Below, one piece after another: positions 42,615-53,660 of a stretch of DNA of 64,000 bases. The notes under the pieces were generated by a model that saw only the letters and a list, made by a program, of their open reading frames with translations, was not told the origin of the DNA and did not search any database. Each line of letters starts with the position of its first letter. Positions within the stretch are counted from its first letter, which is position 1. The translations under genes and the position numbers were made by a program. This DNA comes from Bacteroidota bacterium (lineage in GTDB: Bacteria; Bacteroidota; Bacteroidia; Chitinophagales; Saprospiraceae): the NCBI GenBank assembly GCA_029781865.1, contig JAKOVW010000031.1, positions 1 through 64,000 of the forward strand, given 5' to 3'.

Positions 42615-44768
42615 ATGGCAAAGGATCTAAAATATCTGAGAAACATAGGAATTGCAGCGCATATCGATGCAGGTAAAACGACTACTACTGAGCGTATTTT
42701 ATATTATACCGGGGTCAGTCATAAAATGGGAGAAGTACATGATGGTGCTGCTACCATGGACTGGATGGCTCAGGAACAGGAAAGAGGTATTACCATTACT
42801 TCTGCTGCAACACAAACCAATTGGACCTGGAAAGGTGCTCCTTATGTAGTAAACATTATCGATACTCCGGGTCACGTTGACTTTACAGTTGAAGTAAACA
42901 GATCACTCCGGGTACTCGATGGATTGGTTTTCTTGTTCAGTGCCGTTGATGGTGTCGAGCCTCAGAGTGAAACCAACTGGAGATTGGCAGATAATTATAA
43001 AGTGCCCCGTCTGGGTTTCGTAAACAAAATGGACAGACAAGGTGCTGACTTCTTTAATGTGGTCAACCAGGTAAAAACCATGTTGGGTTCGAAAGCTGTG
43101 CCACTTCAGGTACCTATTGGAAATGAAGAGCATTTTAAAGGAGTGGTTGATCTGATTACCAACAAAGCAATTATATGGGATGAGGAATCCAGAGGGATGA
43201 CCTACAAAGAAATTCCGATTCCTGAAGATATTAAACAGCAAGTACACGATTGCCGCCAGGAATTAATCGAGTCTATCGCTGAATATGATGATGAATTAAT
43301 GATGAAGTTTTTCGATAATCCGGAAAGCATCACCGAACAGGAAATGATAACTGCAATCAGGGCTGCAGTATGCGATATGAAGTTTGTTCCCATGCTCTGT
43401 GGTTCTGCATTTAAGAATAAAGGAGTACAGGCTGTGTTGGATGCAGTTTGCGCTTATTTGCCTTCTCCATTGGATGTTGAAGCTGTAAAAGGAACCAATC
43501 CAAAGACAGATGAAGAACTGTTTAGAAAGCCTTCAGTAGATGAACCTTTCGCTGCTCTTGCTTTTAAAGTTGCAACCGATCCTTTCGTTGGCCGCCTCGT
43601 GTTTATGCGCGTATATAGCGGTAAATTGAATGCCGGTTCTTATGTACTTAAAGTAAGATCAGAAAAAGACCGGGTAAGCATGGAAAAAGAACGGATTTCA
43701 AGAATCTTTCTCATGCATGCCAATGACCGCAAAGCAATTGATACTGTTGAGGCAGGCGATATCGCAGCAGCAGTGGGTTTTAAAGATATAAAAACAGGAG
43801 ACACACTTTGTGATGAAAATAATCCGATCATCCTGGAAGCAATGAACTTCCCGGAACCGGTTATCTCTATTGCAATTGAACCTAAGACAGAAAAGGATCA
43901 GGATAAGCTGGGTATGTCTTTGGCTAAACTAGCTGAGGAAGATCCAACATTCAGAGTGTTTACAGATGAAAATACAGGACAAACCATCATTAGTGGTATG
44001 GGTGAGTTACACCTTGAAATTATTGTCGATCGACTCAGACGTGAGTTTGGAGTTGAGTGCAATCAGGGAGCTCCTCAGGTAAATTATAAAGAGTCACTGA
44101 CCAAAACGGTTAAACATCGCGAGAGATTGAAGAAACAAACGGGAGGATCCGGATTATTCGCCGATATGGAGTTTGAAATCGGACCTGCTGATGAAGAGTT
44201 CTTTGCTACTGAAGAATTCAAAAATGGCAAAACGCGTATGCAGTTTGTTTGGGATGTATTTGGTGGTGCAATCGATAAAGCATACATACAACCGATTACC
44301 AAAGGATTTGATTCAATGATGAATCAGGGAATCCTTGCGGGATATAATATTGAAAACATGAAGATCCGCGTATACGATGGATCTATGCATGCTGTGGATT
44401 CCAAGCCACAGGCTTTTGAGCTTTGTGCAAAAGATGGTTTCCGGGCTGCTGCTCCGAAAACAGCTCCTCAGCTGATGGAACCGGTTATGAAACTGGAAGT
44501 AATCACTCCTGAAGAATATGTTGGACCGGTCATAGGAGATCTCAACAGAAGAAGAGGTATGCCCAAAGGTCAGGAACAGCGAATGGGTGGTGCAGTAGCT
44601 ATTCAGGCTGATGTGCCATTGTCAGAAATGTTTGGATATGTTACGCAATTAAGAACAATCACTTCGGGTCGTGCGAGTTCAACTATGGAGTTTTCACATT
44701 ATGCTCCGGTTCCAAAGCAAATTGCCGAAGAGATTATAGCAAAAGTGAAGGGTACGGTAAAGGTGTAG
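42615..44768 (+). CDS. fusA: Elongation factor G
   Basis: 717 residues. GTPase that drives translocation on the ribosome. G1 [11 protein letters not shown]2 Thr in [10 protein letters not shown]3 DTPGH, G4 NKMD; then domains II to V, with domain IV ending in the [12 protein letters not shown] region and domain [25 protein letters not shown]. Length is normal. It is followed directly by rpsJ; tuf, usually next in other phyla, is not here. Confidence 0.97.
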   Translation: MAKDLKYLRNIGIAAHIDAGKTTTTERILYYTGVSHKMGEVHDGAATMDWMAQEQERGITITSAATQTNWTWKGAPYVVNIIDTPGHVDFTVEVNRSLRVLDGLVFLFSAVDGVEPQSETNWRLADNYKVPRLGFVNKMDRQGADFFNVVNQVKTMLGSKAVPLQVPIGNEEHFKGVVDLITNKAIIWDEESRGMTYKEIPIPEDIKQQVHDCRQELIESIAEYDDELMMKFFDNPESITEQEMITAIRAAVCDMKFVPMLCGSAFKNKGVQAVLDAVCAYLPSPLDVEAVKGTNPKTDEELFRKPSVDEPFAALAFKVATDPFVGRLVFMRVYSGKLNAGSYVLKVRSEKDRVSMEKERISRIFLMHANDRKAIDTVEAGDIAAAVGFKDIKTGDTLCDENNPIILEAMNFPEPVISIAIEPKTEKDQDKLGMSLAKLAEEDPTFRVFTDENTGQTIISGMGELHLEIIVDRLRREFGVECNQGAPQVNYKESLTKTVKHRERLKKQTGGSGLFADMEFEIGPADEEFFATEEFKNGKTRMQFVWDVFGGAIDKAYIQPITKGFDSMMNQGILAGYNIENMKIRVYDGSMHAVDSKPQAFELCAKDGFRAAAPKTAPQLMEPVMKLEVITPEEYVGPVIGDLNRRRGMPKGQEQRMGGAVAIQADVPLSEMFGYVTQLRTITSGRASSTMEFSHYAPVPKQIAEEIIAKVKGTVKV

Positions 44769-44820
44769 AACGGAATAATGAAAGTGGGAGAGTAAGAAAA
44801 GTGTAGATTGAATGTGTACA

Positions 44821-44884
44821 TCCCGAAGGGGAAACAAATTTTGGATATTTAAATTTTTAATCATAAACAAAGCCCTGTAAGGGC
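44821..44884 (+). repeat. Two small hairpins between fusA and rpsJ (REP-like)
   Basis: TCCCGAAGGGGA (44821-44832) and GCCCTGTAAGGGC (44872-44884) are short GC-rich hairpins in an otherwise AT-rich 131-base gap. They resemble dispersed REP-like repeats or a leader structure for rpsJ. Neither has the T-run of a strong terminator. The stretch could attenuate or process the long transcript. Confidence 0.45.
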
Positions 44885-44899
44885 GAAATAAATTTAGGC

Positions 44900-45208
44900 A
44901 TGAATCAAAAAATTCGGATTAAACTTCGTTCCTACGATCATAACCTGGTCGACAAGAGCACGGAGAAAATAGTAAAGACGGTGCGCAATAGCGGCGCAGT
45001 TGTCGCTGGTCCGATTCCGCTGCCAACTGAGAAGGAAATATTTACCGTGTTGCGTTCGCCACACGTAAATAAGAAAGCTCGTGAGCAGTTTCAACTTCGG
45101 ACTCACAAGCGACTCATCGAGATTTACACACCGAACAACAAAACGGTGGACGCATTGTCAAAGCTCGAACTGCCCAGTGGTGTAGACATTCAAGTGAAAT
45201 TGTCTTAA
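44900..45208 (+). CDS. rpsJ: 30S ribosomal protein S10
   Basis: 102 residues. S10 of the 30S head; also acts in Nus-factor antitermination. Marks: [44 protein letters not shown] and RLIEIYTP. First gene of the classical S10 cluster. Confidence 0.97.
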   Translation: MNQKIRIKLRSYDHNLVDKSTEKIVKTVRNSGAVVAGPIPLPTEKEIFTVLRSPHVNKKAREQFQLRTHKRLIEIYTPNNKTVDALSKLELPSGVDIQVKLS

Positions 45209-45294
45209 TCCTTTTTTGATTCATTTTATTTTTTTGAAAAATCTTTGAACGGGTTTCAGAGATTGATTTTGTAACAATATTAAAATCACAAATC

Positions 45295-45918
45295 GTGAAT
45301 GGAATAATAGGTACCAAGATCGGAATGACAAGCATCTATGCTGCTGATGGCAGATTCATAGCTTGTACTGTAGTTGAAGTGTCACCTAATATTGTCACCC
45401 AGATTAAAACGGAGGACACGGATGGATACGACGCGCTGCAGTTTTCTTATGGTGAAGCCAAAGCAAAAAATGCAAATAAAGCCATCACAGGTCATTTCAA
45501 AAATGCAAACACCACACCTAAACGGAGGTCTGTGGAATTCAGAAATTGCAGTTTGAATAAAGGTCTGGGCGAAGAAGTTATTGTAACCGATGTTTTTGCT
45601 GAAGGGGATACGGTTCATGCACGCGGTGTTTCTAAAGGAAAAGGATTTCAGGGTGTTGTTAAAAGACATGGTTTCGGTGGGGTACAAAATGCAACTCACG
45701 GACAGCATAACCGCCAACGTGCTCCGGGATCAATCGGTGCGTCTTCTTATCCATCTAAAGTTGTAAAAGGTTTGAGAATGGCCGGACAGGATGGTACAGA
45801 TAACGTGAAAATCCGCAATCTTAAAATTGCCAAAATACTTCCTGAAAAAAATCTATTGCTTGTAAAAGGAGCAATTCCAGGACATAAAGGTTCCATTGTA
45901 ATCATTGAAAAAAATTAA
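45295..45918 (+). CDS. rplC: 50S ribosomal protein L3
   Basis: 207 residues, from a GTG start at 45295 (MNGIIGTKIGMTSIY). L3 binds near the 3' end of 23S and reaches the peptidyl transferase centre with its loop (GHQHNRQRAPGSIG-type block, here THGQHNRQRAPGSIGA). The 86-base gap before it is AT-rich with a partial -7-like element. Confidence 0.96.
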   Translation: MNGIIGTKIGMTSIYAADGRFIACTVVEVSPNIVTQIKTEDTDGYDALQFSYGEAKAKNANKAITGHFKNANTTPKRRSVEFRNCSLNKGLGEEVIVTDVFAEGDTVHARGVSKGKGFQGVVKRHGFGGVQNATHGQHNRQRAPGSIGASSYPSKVVKGLRMAGQDGTDNVKIRNLKIAKILPEKNLLLVKGAIPGHKGSIVIIEKN

Positions 45919-45922
45919 GATC

Positions 45923-46549
45923 ATGACAGTCGATGTGATAAATATTCAAGGATCAAGTACCGGAAGAAAGATTGAACTGCCGGATCATATTTTTGGTATA
46001 AAACCCAATGAACATGTCTTGTATCTGGCCGTGAAAGAATATCTCGCCAATCAAAGACAGGGTACTCACGATTCTAAGGAACGCAATGAAGTATCCCGTT
46101 CTACAAGGAAGATAAAAAGACAAAAAGGTACCGGTGGTGCAAGAGCAGGATCCATGAAGAACATAATGTTCAAAGGTGGTGGTCGCGCATTCGGACCGCA
46201 TCCACGTGACTACAGTCAGAAATTAAACAAAAAAGTAAAAGAGCTGGCACGCAGATCTGCACTTTCACAAAAAGCAGCAGGCGATGGTATTCTGGTCATC
46301 GAGGATTTGAATATGAATGTGCCCAAAACCAGTGAGTTTGCGACCATTCTCAAGAATTTGAAGATGAATGAAACCAAGTCTTTATTTGTTACTTCAGATT
46401 ACAATGAGAATATTCATTTGGCCAGCAGAAATATACCGCAGGCTGCGCTTCAGATTGCAAAGGATTTGAATACGTATGATATTCTGAATTGCAAAAAGCT
46501 GGTATTGACGGAATCCAGTATTCAAAAAATTACAGAAACACTTTCTTAA
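45923..46549 (+). CDS. rplD: 50S ribosomal protein L4
   Basis: 208 residues from ATG 45923; an ATG at 45905 inside rplC is in frame but would add six residues. Exit-tunnel protein with the loop RKIKRQKGTGGARAGSMKNIMFKGGGRAFGPHPRDY. In other phyla L4 represses the S10 operon; no matching leader was identified here. Confidence 0.96.
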   Translation: MTVDVINIQGSSTGRKIELPDHIFGIKPNEHVLYLAVKEYLANQRQGTHDSKERNEVSRSTRKIKRQKGTGGARAGSMKNIMFKGGGRAFGPHPRDYSQKLNKKVKELARRSALSQKAAGDGILVIEDLNMNVPKTSEFATILKNLKMNETKSLFVTSDYNENIHLASRNIPQAALQIAKDLNTYDILNCKKLVLTESSIQKITETLS

Positions 46550-46559
46550 ATAAATCGAC

Positions 46560-46862
46560 ATGATAAAGCAGATTTTGATAAGACCAATGATTACGGAGAA
46601 AGCAGAAAAACTTTCTACGAAACGAAATCAATACACCTTTATGGTGGCGAAAGATTGCAATAAAATCGAGGTGTCCAAAGCCGTAGAGAAAGTGTATAAT
46701 GTTTCTGTTGAAGCAGTAAATACAATGATGATGCCTGGTAAAGCAAAGGCAAGAAATACCCGGAATGCCATTATCAAAGGACAAAAACCTTCCTATAAAA
46801 AAGCAGTAGTGACTTTAAAGGCAGGAGATCAAATCAATATTTTTGGAGACGATAAATTATAA
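46560..46862 (+). CDS. rplW: 50S ribosomal protein L23
   Basis: 100 residues. L23 sits at the tunnel exit, where it docks trigger factor and SRP. Marks: [24 protein letters not shown] and [19 protein letters not shown]. Lies 10 bp after rplD. Confidence 0.96.
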   Translation: MIKQILIRPMITEKAEKLSTKRNQYTFMVAKDCNKIEVSKAVEKVYNVSVEAVNTMMMPGKAKARNTRNAIIKGQKPSYKKAVVTLKAGDQINIFGDDKL

Positions 46863-46867
46863 GCATT

Positions 46868-47698
46868 ATGCCAGTTAAAAAATTACGACCGATAACGCCG
46901 AGTATGCGATTCAGAGTTCAGTTGACTCATGAAGAGCTTACAACGAATCGTCCGGAAAAATCGCTGATAGAAAGTAAATCTTCATCCGGTGGTAGAAATA
47001 ACCAGGGAAGAATGACTATGCGATATCTCGGAGGTGGTCACAAAAGACAATACCGGAAAATCGATTTCTTCAGAGAGAAAGATGGTGTGCCCGGGAAAGT
47101 GGCAAGTATTGAATACGATCCAAATCGTTCTGCACACATTGCTTTGATTCATTATGCAGATGGTGAAAAAAGATACATCATTGCTCCACAGGGTTTGAAA
47201 GTCGGAGCTTCTATCATGAGTGGTAAAACTGCAACACCGGATATTGGAAATACGCTTTTGTTGGGTGATGTGCCTTTGGGTTCAAGCATTCATGCAATTG
47301 AGTTATATCCGGGTCAGGGAGCTTGTCTGGTAAGAAGTGCTGGTACAGCTGCTACAATGATGGGAAAGGAAGACCGGTATGCAATTATCAAAATGCCATC
47401 CGGTGAAATCAGGAGAATTCTGGCCAGCTGTAAAGCAACCATGGGTTCAACTTCCAATCCGGATCATAGTCTGGAGACAATTGGAAAAGCAGGAAGGAAT
47501 CGTTGGTTCGGACGCAGACCCAGGACAAGAGGTGTAGCGATGAACCCGGTTGACCATCCAATGGGAGGTGGTGAAGGTCGTGCATCCGGAGGACATCCAA
47601 GATCCAGAAACGGACAATTTGCAAAAGGTGCAAAAACAAGACCTAGAAACAAGAAATCTTCCAAACTGATTATTACACGTAGAAAAACAACCAATTAA
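46868..47698 (+). CDS. rplB: 50S ribosomal protein L2
   Basis: 276 residues. Essential for subunit joining and peptidyl transfer. Marks: [29 protein letters not shown] and the C-terminal [22 protein letters not shown] with the conserved His. Lies 5 bp after rplW. Confidence 0.97.
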   Translation: MPVKKLRPITPSMRFRVQLTHEELTTNRPEKSLIESKSSSGGRNNQGRMTMRYLGGGHKRQYRKIDFFREKDGVPGKVASIEYDPNRSAHIALIHYADGEKRYIIAPQGLKVGASIMSGKTATPDIGNTLLLGDVPLGSSIHAIELYPGQGACLVRSAGTAATMMGKEDRYAIIKMPSGEIRRILASCKATMGSTSNPDHSLETIGKAGRNRWFGRRPRTRGVAMNPVDHPMGGGEGRASGGHPRSRNGQFAKGAKTRPRNKKSSKLIITRRKTTN

Positions 47699-47709
47699 TA
47701 AAGATCGAT

Positions 47710-47973
47710 ATGGCAAGATCAATTAAAAAAGGACCTTTTGTCCAGTTCAAGTTGATGGAGAAAGTTCAAAAGTCAAAGGAATCTGGAAAAAAGACGGTTA
47801 TTAAAACCTGGAGCAGAGCTTCTCTGATCATACCGGATATGGTTGGTGAAACAATTGCTGTACACAATGGAAAAACATTTATACCTGTATACATTACTGA
47901 AAACATGGTAGGACATAAACTCGGAGAGTTTTCACCCACCAGAACATTCAGAGCGCATTCAGGAAACAGATAA
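47710..47973 (+). CDS. rpsS: 30S ribosomal protein S19
   Basis: 87 residues. 30S head protein forming bridges with the 50S. Marks: [43 protein letters not shown] and [18 protein letters not shown]. Confidence 0.97.
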   Translation: MARSIKKGPFVQFKLMEKVQKSKESGKKTVIKTWSRASLIIPDMVGETIAVHNGKTFIPVYITENMVGHKLGEFSPTRTFRAHSGNR

Positions 47974-47996
47974 TTATTATTAAAGCAATAGAAATT

Positions 47997-48362
47997 ATGG
48001 AAGCGGTAGCAAAATTGCGCAATTGTCCGATGTCTCCAAGAAAGATGAGACTCGTAGTCGATTTGATTCGCGGCAAAAAAGTAAATGAAGCTTTGAATAT
48101 TTTAAAGTTTACCAAAAAAGAAGCTTCAACCTGGTTGGAAAAATTATTGCTTTCTGCAATCAATAACTGGGAACAAAAACATGGAGGCGGTGCAGCTGAT
48201 TCTGCAGACCTTTTCATAAAGACTGCTTTTGTCGATGGAGGCATGGTAATAAAAAGATTTCAACCTGCACCTCACGGAAGGGCACACCGAATCCGCAAAC
48301 GCAGAAATCATGTTACCATGATTGTTGCAACAAATAAAGTATCAGAAACTGAATCTAAATAA
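47997..48362 (+). CDS. rplV: 50S ribosomal protein L22
   Basis: 121 residues. Lines the exit tunnel; its loop is a macrolide-resistance site. Marks: LRNCPMSPRKMRLVVDLIRGKKVNEAL and KRFQPAPHGRAHRIRKRRNHVTM. Confidence 0.96.
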   Translation: MEAVAKLRNCPMSPRKMRLVVDLIRGKKVNEALNILKFTKKEASTWLEKLLLSAINNWEQKHGGGAADSADLFIKTAFVDGGMVIKRFQPAPHGRAHRIRKRRNHVTMIVATNKVSETESK

Positions 48363-48380
48363 TTAAATAAACAAAGTGCA

Positions 48381-49187
48381 ATGGGTCAAAAAGCAAATCC
48401 GATAGGAAATCGCTTAGGTATCATCCGGGGATGGGAATCCAATTGGTTTGGAGGTAAAAACTTCGCACAAAAAGTGGTTGAGGATGAAAAAATCCGCAAT
48501 TATTTGAATGCGCGTATCGCCAAAGGTGGAGTTGCCAGAATTATTATTGAAAGAACGCTGAAGAGAATCACCGTTTCAATTCAGACGTCCAGGCCGGGTA
48601 TCATTATTGGTAAAGGAGGTACCGAAGTGGACAGCATTCGCGAAGAATTAAAGAAACTGACGAATCAGGATATTCAAATCAATATCATAGAAATCCGTAA
48701 ACCGGAATTAGATGCAGCTATTGTTGCGGAATCCATTGCCAAACAAATAGAATCCAGAATCAACTATAGAAGAGCGGCTAAAATGGCGATTCAGTCCACC
48801 ATCCGTGCCGGAGCAGAGGGAATTAAAGTGAGAATTTCCGGAAGGTTGAATGGTGCAGAGATGGCTCGTTCGGAAGAATACAAGGAAGGAAGAATTCCAT
48901 TGCATACGTTCCGTGCAGATATCGATTATTCCATTAAAGAGGCACAAACAGTTTATGGAAAAATTGGAATCAAATGCTGGATTTGTAAAGGAGAAGTTTA
49001 TGTGAAAAGGGATCTGTCTCCGTTAGTGGGGCTGGAGAAAAAGGAAACCAAATCGGGAATGGGTTCAGGCGGCCGCAGAGGTGGATCTGACAGAGATGGG
49101 GATAGAAGAGGCGGTGAGCGCGGTGACCGCAGAGGTGGTGAGAGAGGTGGTGATAAAGGCAAGGACCGGGGCGGAAGAAGAAAATAA
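48381..49187 (+). CDS. rpsC: 30S ribosomal protein S3 with RGG-rich tail
   Basis: 268 residues. KH-domain protein at the mRNA entry site with helicase activity: [30 protein letters not shown] (KH loop), [15 protein letters not shown] and [10 protein letters not shown]. After about residue 218 a low-complexity tail of Gly, Arg, Asp and Glu follows, with DRRGGERG repeats, about 45 residues long. The core is standard; such tails occur in some Bacteroidota S3 proteins but this one is strikingly RGG-like. Confidence 0.96.
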   Translation: MGQKANPIGNRLGIIRGWESNWFGGKNFAQKVVEDEKIRNYLNARIAKGGVARIIIERTLKRITVSIQTSRPGIIIGKGGTEVDSIREELKKLTNQDIQINIIEIRKPELDAAIVAESIAKQIESRINYRRAAKMAIQSTIRAGAEGIKVRISGRLNGAEMARSEEYKEGRIPLHTFRADIDYSIKEAQTVYGKIGIKCWICKGEVYVKRDLSPLVGLEKKETKSGMGSGGRRGGSDRDGDRRGGERGDRRGGERGGDKGKDRGGRRK

Positions 49188-49203
49188 ATGTCTTAAATAT
49201 TCG

Positions 49204-49211
49204 TAATTTTG
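49204..49211 (+). promoter_or_regulatory. Possible internal -7 box before rplP
   Basis: TAATTTTG matches TAnnTTTG in the 50-base gap between rpsC and rplP, 27 bases before the rplP start. No clear -33 element, so an internal promoter is only possible. Confidence 0.3.
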
Positions 49212-49237
49212 CGACTCTTTTTTAAAAAAATGCGATC

Positions 49238-49669
49238 ATGTTACAACCAAAGCGCTTAAAATACAGAAAGCAGCAGAAAGGAAGAAACAAAGGAATGGCT
49301 TACCGTGGAAGCACTATAGCTTTTGGTACATTTGGTTTGAAGGCACTGGAATCTGCTCGAATTACAGATCGTCAGATCGAGGCAGCCAGGGTAGCAATGA
49401 CCAGGCACATGAAACGGGAAGGTAGTGTTTGGATCAGGATATTTCCTGATAAACCAATTACATCCAAACCGGCTGAGGTGAGGATGGGTAAAGGTAAAGG
49501 GGCTTTGGATCATTATGTTGCCGTTGTAAAGCAAGGTGCCGTAATGTTTGAAATGGACGGAATTCCATACAACATCGCCGTGGAAGCATTTGAACTGGCA
49601 GCGCAAAAACTTCCGATCAAAACCAAAGTGGTGATCAGAAGAGAATTTCAAAATTTAGCAACCGCATAA
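49238..49669 (+). CDS. rplP: 50S ribosomal protein L16
   Basis: 143 residues. Near the A-site tRNA elbow and central protuberance. Marks: [45 protein letters not shown] and [18 protein letters not shown]. Confidence 0.97.
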   Translation: MLQPKRLKYRKQQKGRNKGMAYRGSTIAFGTFGLKALESARITDRQIEAARVAMTRHMKREGSVWIRIFPDKPITSKPAEVRMGKGKGALDHYVAVVKQGAVMFEMDGIPYNIAVEAFELAAQKLPIKTKVVIRREFQNLATA

Positions 49670-49686
49670 TTTAATTATTAATACTT

Positions 49687-49893
49687 ATGGCTTTAAAAAA
49701 ATACAGCGAAATAACCGGAATGAATTCCGAAGTTCTCGAAAGAGACCTAAAGAGTAACATCGAGGATTTACATCGTTTGAAACTGGAACACAAGCTGAAA
49801 GGACTTCAAAATCCGGTTCAGATTAAATTTTTAAGAAGAGAAATTGCCATGATGAAAACGGAAATGACAAAACGAACTTCAACTCAATCTTAA
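49687..49893 (+). CDS. rpmC: 50S ribosomal protein L29
   Basis: 68 residues. Small two-helix protein at the tunnel exit; [33 protein letters not shown] is the typical core. Confidence 0.95.
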   Translation: MALKKYSEITGMNSEVLERDLKSNIEDLHRLKLEHKLKGLQNPVQIKFLRREIAMMKTEMTKRTSTQS

Positions 49894-49906
49894 ACGAAAA
49901 CGGATC

Positions 49907-50161
49907 ATGGAAAGAAATCTTCGCAAACAAAAAGTAGGTGTTGTCAGTAGCAATAAAATGGACAAAACCATTACCGTAAAAATTGAAAGAAGTTTGTTGC
50001 ATAACAAATACGGGAAAAGAATGAATAAGAGCAAAAAGTATTTTGCTCATGATGATAAAAACGAGTGCAATGTGGGCGACCTGGTGCGCATCATGGAAAC
50101 CAGACCACTCAGCAAAAACAAGTGTTGGAGGTTGATAGAGATTATTAAAAAAGGAGAATAA
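49907..50161 (+). CDS. rpsQ: 30S ribosomal protein S17
   Basis: 84 residues. 16S-binding OB-fold protein: [35 protein letters not shown] and [26 protein letters not shown]. Lies 13 bp after rpmC. Confidence 0.97.
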   Translation: MERNLRKQKVGVVSSNKMDKTITVKIERSLLHNKYGKRMNKSKKYFAHDDKNECNVGDLVRIMETRPLSKNKCWRLIEIIKKGE

Positions 50162-50179
50162 AATAAAAATAGATCTGCA

Positions 50180-50545
50180 ATGATACAGCAAGAATCAAGG
50201 CTCAATGTAGCTGACAATAGTGGAGCAAAAGAAGTCCTCTGTATCCGTGTATTGGGCGGAACAAAAAGGAGATATGCCTCCATTGGGGATAAAATAGTGG
50301 TTACAGTAAAATCTGCAACTCCCGGAGGTGTAAAAAAAGGCACTGTTTCAAAAGCTGTAATCGTTCGTACCAAAAAAGAGATTCGTAGAAAAGACGGATC
50401 TTATATACGGTTTGATGACAATGCAGTGGTTTTATTAAGTGCAACAGACGAACCAAGAGGAACAAGGATTTTTGGTCCGGTTGCAAGAGAGCTCAGAGAA
50501 AAGGATTACATGAGAATCGTTTCATTGGCTCCGGAAGTACTTTAA
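50180..50545 (+). CDS. rplN: 50S ribosomal protein L14
   Basis: 121 residues. Subunit-interface protein forming bridge B8 and the RsfS docking site. Marks: [45 protein letters not shown] and [14 protein letters not shown]. Confidence 0.97.
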   Translation: MIQQESRLNVADNSGAKEVLCIRVLGGTKRRYASIGDKIVVTVKSATPGGVKKGTVSKAVIVRTKKEIRRKDGSYIRFDDNAVVLLSATDEPRGTRIFGPVARELREKDYMRIVSLAPEVL

Positions 50546-50571
50546 TTTTTTAACAGCATATAGAAGCTATT

Positions 50572-50883
50572 ATGAAATTCAAAATTAAAAAAGGCGACAA
50601 AGTAGAAGTCATCGCGGGTTCTAATAAAGGCAAACAAGGTATCGTGAGCCAGATCATTACAGATAAATACCGCGCAGTGGTGGAAGGGGTTAACATTGTG
50701 AAACGCCATACCAAACCGGTGAATAACAATCCGGGTGGAATTGTCGAAATGTCGGCTCCGCTTCATATTTCAAATCTGGCATTGCTCGACCCGAAAAGTG
50801 GTAAGCCAACACGGGTGGGATTTGAAATCAGAAAAGATAAAAAAGTAAGAGTTTCTAAAAAATCAGGTGAAATAATTAAGTGA
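50572..50883 (+). CDS. rplX: 50S ribosomal protein L24
   Basis: 103 residues. Assembly initiator protein with KOW motif: [34 protein letters not shown] and [14 protein letters not shown]. Its TGA overlaps the rplE start by one base. Confidence 0.96.
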   Translation: MKFKIKKGDKVEVIAGSNKGKQGIVSQIITDKYRAVVEGVNIVKRHTKPVNNNPGGIVEMSAPLHISNLALLDPKSGKPTRVGFEIRKDKKVRVSKKSGEIIK

Positions 50884-51440
50884 TGAGTTACCAAAGCAGA
50901 TTAAAAAGCCATTATCTAAAGAATGTCTTACCCGTTTTGATGGAGAAATTCCAATACAAATCGGTTATGCAGGCTCCTAAACTGGTGAAGATTAATATCA
51001 ATCAGGGAATTGGCGCTGCAACGCAGGATAAAAAACTCGTTGACAACGCAATCAATGAATTGACAACAATTACCGGTCAGAAAGCTGTACACACCATGTC
51101 TAAAAAGGCAATCTCGAATTTTAAATTAAGAGAGAAAATGCCGATTGGAGTGAAAGTCACTTTGCGCAAAGACAGAATGTACGAGTTTCTCGATCGTTTG
51201 ATCACCGTTGCGTTGCCAAGGGTAAGGGACTTTAGAGGAATCAGCGATACGAGCTTCGACGGTCGCGGAAATTATACTTTGGGGATCACCGAACAAATTA
51301 TTTTCCCGGAAATAGATCTTGATAAAATAAATAAGATTGCCGGTATGGACATCACGTTTGTCACTACGGCAAAAACAGATGCTGAAGCATTTGCATTACT
51401 TAAAGAAATGGGAATGCCATTTAAAAATCAAAAAAATTAA
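50883..51440 (+). CDS. rplE: 50S ribosomal protein L5
   Basis: 185 residues from ATG 50883 (a GTG at 50880 would add one). Binds 5S rRNA. Marks: [49 protein letters not shown] and [20 protein letters not shown]. Confidence 0.97.
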   Translation: MSYQSRLKSHYLKNVLPVLMEKFQYKSVMQAPKLVKININQGIGAATQDKKLVDNAINELTTITGQKAVHTMSKKAISNFKLREKMPIGVKVTLRKDRMYEFLDRLITVALPRVRDFRGISDTSFDGRGNYTLGITEQIIFPEIDLDKINKIAGMDITFVTTAKTDAEAFALLKEMGMPFKNQKN

Positions 51441-51451
51441 TCCATTCAAAC

Positions 51452-51721
51452 ATGTCTAAGAAGTCAATTATAGCCAGGCAGTTGAAACGCGAAAAGATGG
51501 TCGAAAAATACCAGGACATTCGCCTGAAATTAAAAAAAGAAGGGGATTATGACGGGCTGATGAAGTTGCCCAGGAATGCATCTCCGGTCAGATTAAAAAA
51601 CAGATGCGGTCTTACAGGAAGGCCAAAGGGATATATGAGAAGATTTGGAATTTCAAGATATGCATTCAGGTTAATGGCTCTGGATGGAAAAATTCCTGGA
51701 ATTGTAAAAGCAAGTTGGTAA
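51452..51721 (+). CDS. rpsN: 30S ribosomal protein S14 (zinc-free form)
   Basis: 89 residues. The long S14 form without the zinc CxxC pairs: [18 protein letters not shown] at the front and [31 protein letters not shown] at the end. A single Cys remains. Confidence 0.96.
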   Translation: MSKKSIIARQLKREKMVEKYQDIRLKLKKEGDYDGLMKLPRNASPVRLKNRCGLTGRPKGYMRRFGISRYAFRLMALDGKIPGIVKASW

Positions 51722-51746
51722 ACGTTTAAATTCTAATTAAAAAATT

Positions 51747-52154
51747 ATGTCAGCAGTTACTGATCCGATAGCAGATTATCTAACAAGAATCCGAAATGCT
51801 CAGATGGCAGGATTTCGCATTGTGGACATTCCGGCTTCAAAAGAGAAAAAAAGTATTACGGAAATTCTGTACAAATACGGATATATTCTGAAGTACAAGT
51901 TTGAAGATTCTGATAACAAGCAAGGCCTTATCCGCATCGCTTTGAAATATGATCCGGTTTCAAAATTGCCAATTATAAGAGAATTGACAAGAATTAGTAA
52001 GCCGGGAAGAAGAGTATATGGTAATGTGGATACATTGCCTAAAGTAATCAATGGACTCGGCATTGTTATCGTATCTACGTCAAAGGGAATTCTGACCGAT
52101 AAAGAGGCAAGAAAAGCAAATGTCGGAGGAGAAGTTTTGTGTCAGGTTTATTAA
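51747..52154 (+). CDS. rpsH: 30S ribosomal protein S8
   Basis: 135 residues. 16S central-domain binder; in other bacteria represses the spc operon. Marks: [36 protein letters not shown] and [28 protein letters not shown]. Confidence 0.97.
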   Translation: MSAVTDPIADYLTRIRNAQMAGFRIVDIPASKEKKSITEILYKYGYILKYKFEDSDNKQGLIRIALKYDPVSKLPIIRELTRISKPGRRVYGNVDTLPKVINGLGIVIVSTSKGILTDKEARKANVGGEVLCQVY

Positions 52155-52173
52155 TAAATTCATTCAGTTCATC

Positions 52174-52725
52174 ATGTCACGAATAGGAAATAAAATTATC
52201 ACAATACCAAAAGGGGTTGAGGTAAAAATCGATAAGTCTTCGATCACTGTTAAAGGTCCGAAAGGTTCATTGACCCAGGCGGTTAGTCCCGATTTAAAAA
52301 TTGACAATAAGGATGGTATCCTTACAATCACTAGACCTACCGAGCAAAAAAGACATAAATCATTGCATGGTTTGACCCGCGCATTGGTAAACAATATGGT
52401 GATTGGCGTGACGGATGGATTTACCAAACAAATGGAATTGGTTGGTGTCGGTTACAGGGTTTCAAATACCGGTAATCTATTGGAAATGTCAGTCGGTTAT
52501 TCACACCCGATTATGTTTTATATACCTTCGGAATTAAAAGTGGAAACATTGACTGAGAAAGGTCAGAATCCTAAAATCATTTTAAAAGGTTCAGATCTTC
52601 AGCTGATGGGACAAATTTGTGCTAAGTTGAGGTCATTCAAAGCACCTGAACCATTCAAAGGAAAAGGAATCAAATTTACCGGAGAAATACTTAGAAGAAA
52701 AGCAGGTAAATCTGCTGGAAAATAA
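52174..52725 (+). CDS. rplF: 50S ribosomal protein L6
   Basis: 183 residues from ATG 52174 (MSRIGNKIITIPKGVEV); an in-frame ATG at 52120 lies inside rpsH and is rejected. Two L6 repeats, ending GKGIKFTGEILRRKAGKSAGK. Confidence 0.96.
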   Translation: MSRIGNKIITIPKGVEVKIDKSSITVKGPKGSLTQAVSPDLKIDNKDGILTITRPTEQKRHKSLHGLTRALVNNMVIGVTDGFTKQMELVGVGYRVSNTGNLLEMSVGYSHPIMFYIPSELKVETLTEKGQNPKIILKGSDLQLMGQICAKLRSFKAPEPFKGKGIKFTGEILRRKAGKSAGK

Positions 52726-52751
52726 TTTTTGCATAGTTTAAATGCATCGCA

Positions 52752-53102
52752 ATGAAAAAGAATAAGGATACACAAAGACAAAAGATACGATTCAGAATAC
52801 GCAAATCTGTACAGGGCACTACAGAAAGGCCGAGATTATCTGTCTTTAAAAGCAATACATCTATTTATTGTCAATTAATAGATGATTCAAAAGGAAGCAC
52901 CTTGTGCGCAGCTTCTTCTCAGGATAAATCACTTGGGAAAGGTAAAAAATCTGAATTGGCAAAAAAAGTAGGAACGCTGATTGCGTCAAAAGCAAAAAAT
53001 ATGAATATCGAATCCGTGGTATTTGATCGCGGTGGGTTTTTGTATCATGGAAGAATCAAAGCCCTTGCAGAAGGTGCAAGAGAAGGCGGATTACAGTTTT
53101 AA
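52752..53102 (+). CDS. rplR: 50S ribosomal protein L18
   Basis: 116 residues. 5S rRNA binder: [37 protein letters not shown] and [28 protein letters not shown]. Confidence 0.97.
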   Translation: MKKNKDTQRQKIRFRIRKSVQGTTERPRLSVFKSNTSIYCQLIDDSKGSTLCAASSQDKSLGKGKKSELAKKVGTLIASKAKNMNIESVVFDRGGFLYHGRIKALAEGAREGGLQF

Positions 53103-53125
53103 TATAATTATACCTAATAAAAGAT

Positions 53126-53650
53126 ATGGCTAAATCACATGTAGTTAGAGTAAAGGCAGCTGCCGAAACAGAGTTGAAAGAAAAACTCGTTGCTCTGAAT
53201 CGCGTTGCAAAAGTTACTAAAGGTGGTCGTACGTTTAGTTTTTCTGCTTTGGTAGTGGTAGGAGATGGAAATGGAATCGTTGGACAGGGTATCGGGAAAG
53301 CACGTGAGGTTTCTGATGCAATTTCTAAAGCAGTGGACGATGCAAAGAAAAATCTTATCAAAGTTCCGATTCAGAAAGGAACCATAGCGCATGAGCAAAA
53401 AGGAAAATTTGGTGCAGGTCGTGTATTTATCAAACCAGCAGCAGATGGAACCGGAGTTATAGCAGGTGGTGCAATGAGAGCAGTTCTGGATATAGCCGGT
53501 GTACATAATGTATTGGCTAAATCAATCGGTTCTTCCAATCCGCATAATGTGGTGAAAGCAACATTGGATGCATTGACCAGAATCAGAAGTCCATACGAAG
53601 TAGCAAAGCACAGAAAGATCGAATTAATTAAAGTTTTTGAAGGTCATTAA
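53126..53650 (+). CDS. rpsE: 30S ribosomal protein S5
   Basis: 174 residues. Translation fidelity protein near the mRNA channel: [60 protein letters not shown] and [15 protein letters not shown]. Confidence 0.97.
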   Translation: MAKSHVVRVKAAAETELKEKLVALNRVAKVTKGGRTFSFSALVVVGDGNGIVGQGIGKAREVSDAISKAVDDAKKNLIKVPIQKGTIAHEQKGKFGAGRVFIKPAADGTGVIAGGAMRAVLDIAGVHNVLAKSIGSSNPHNVVKATLDALTRIRSPYEVAKHRKIELIKVFEGH

Positions 53651-53660
53651 ATTGAAACTT

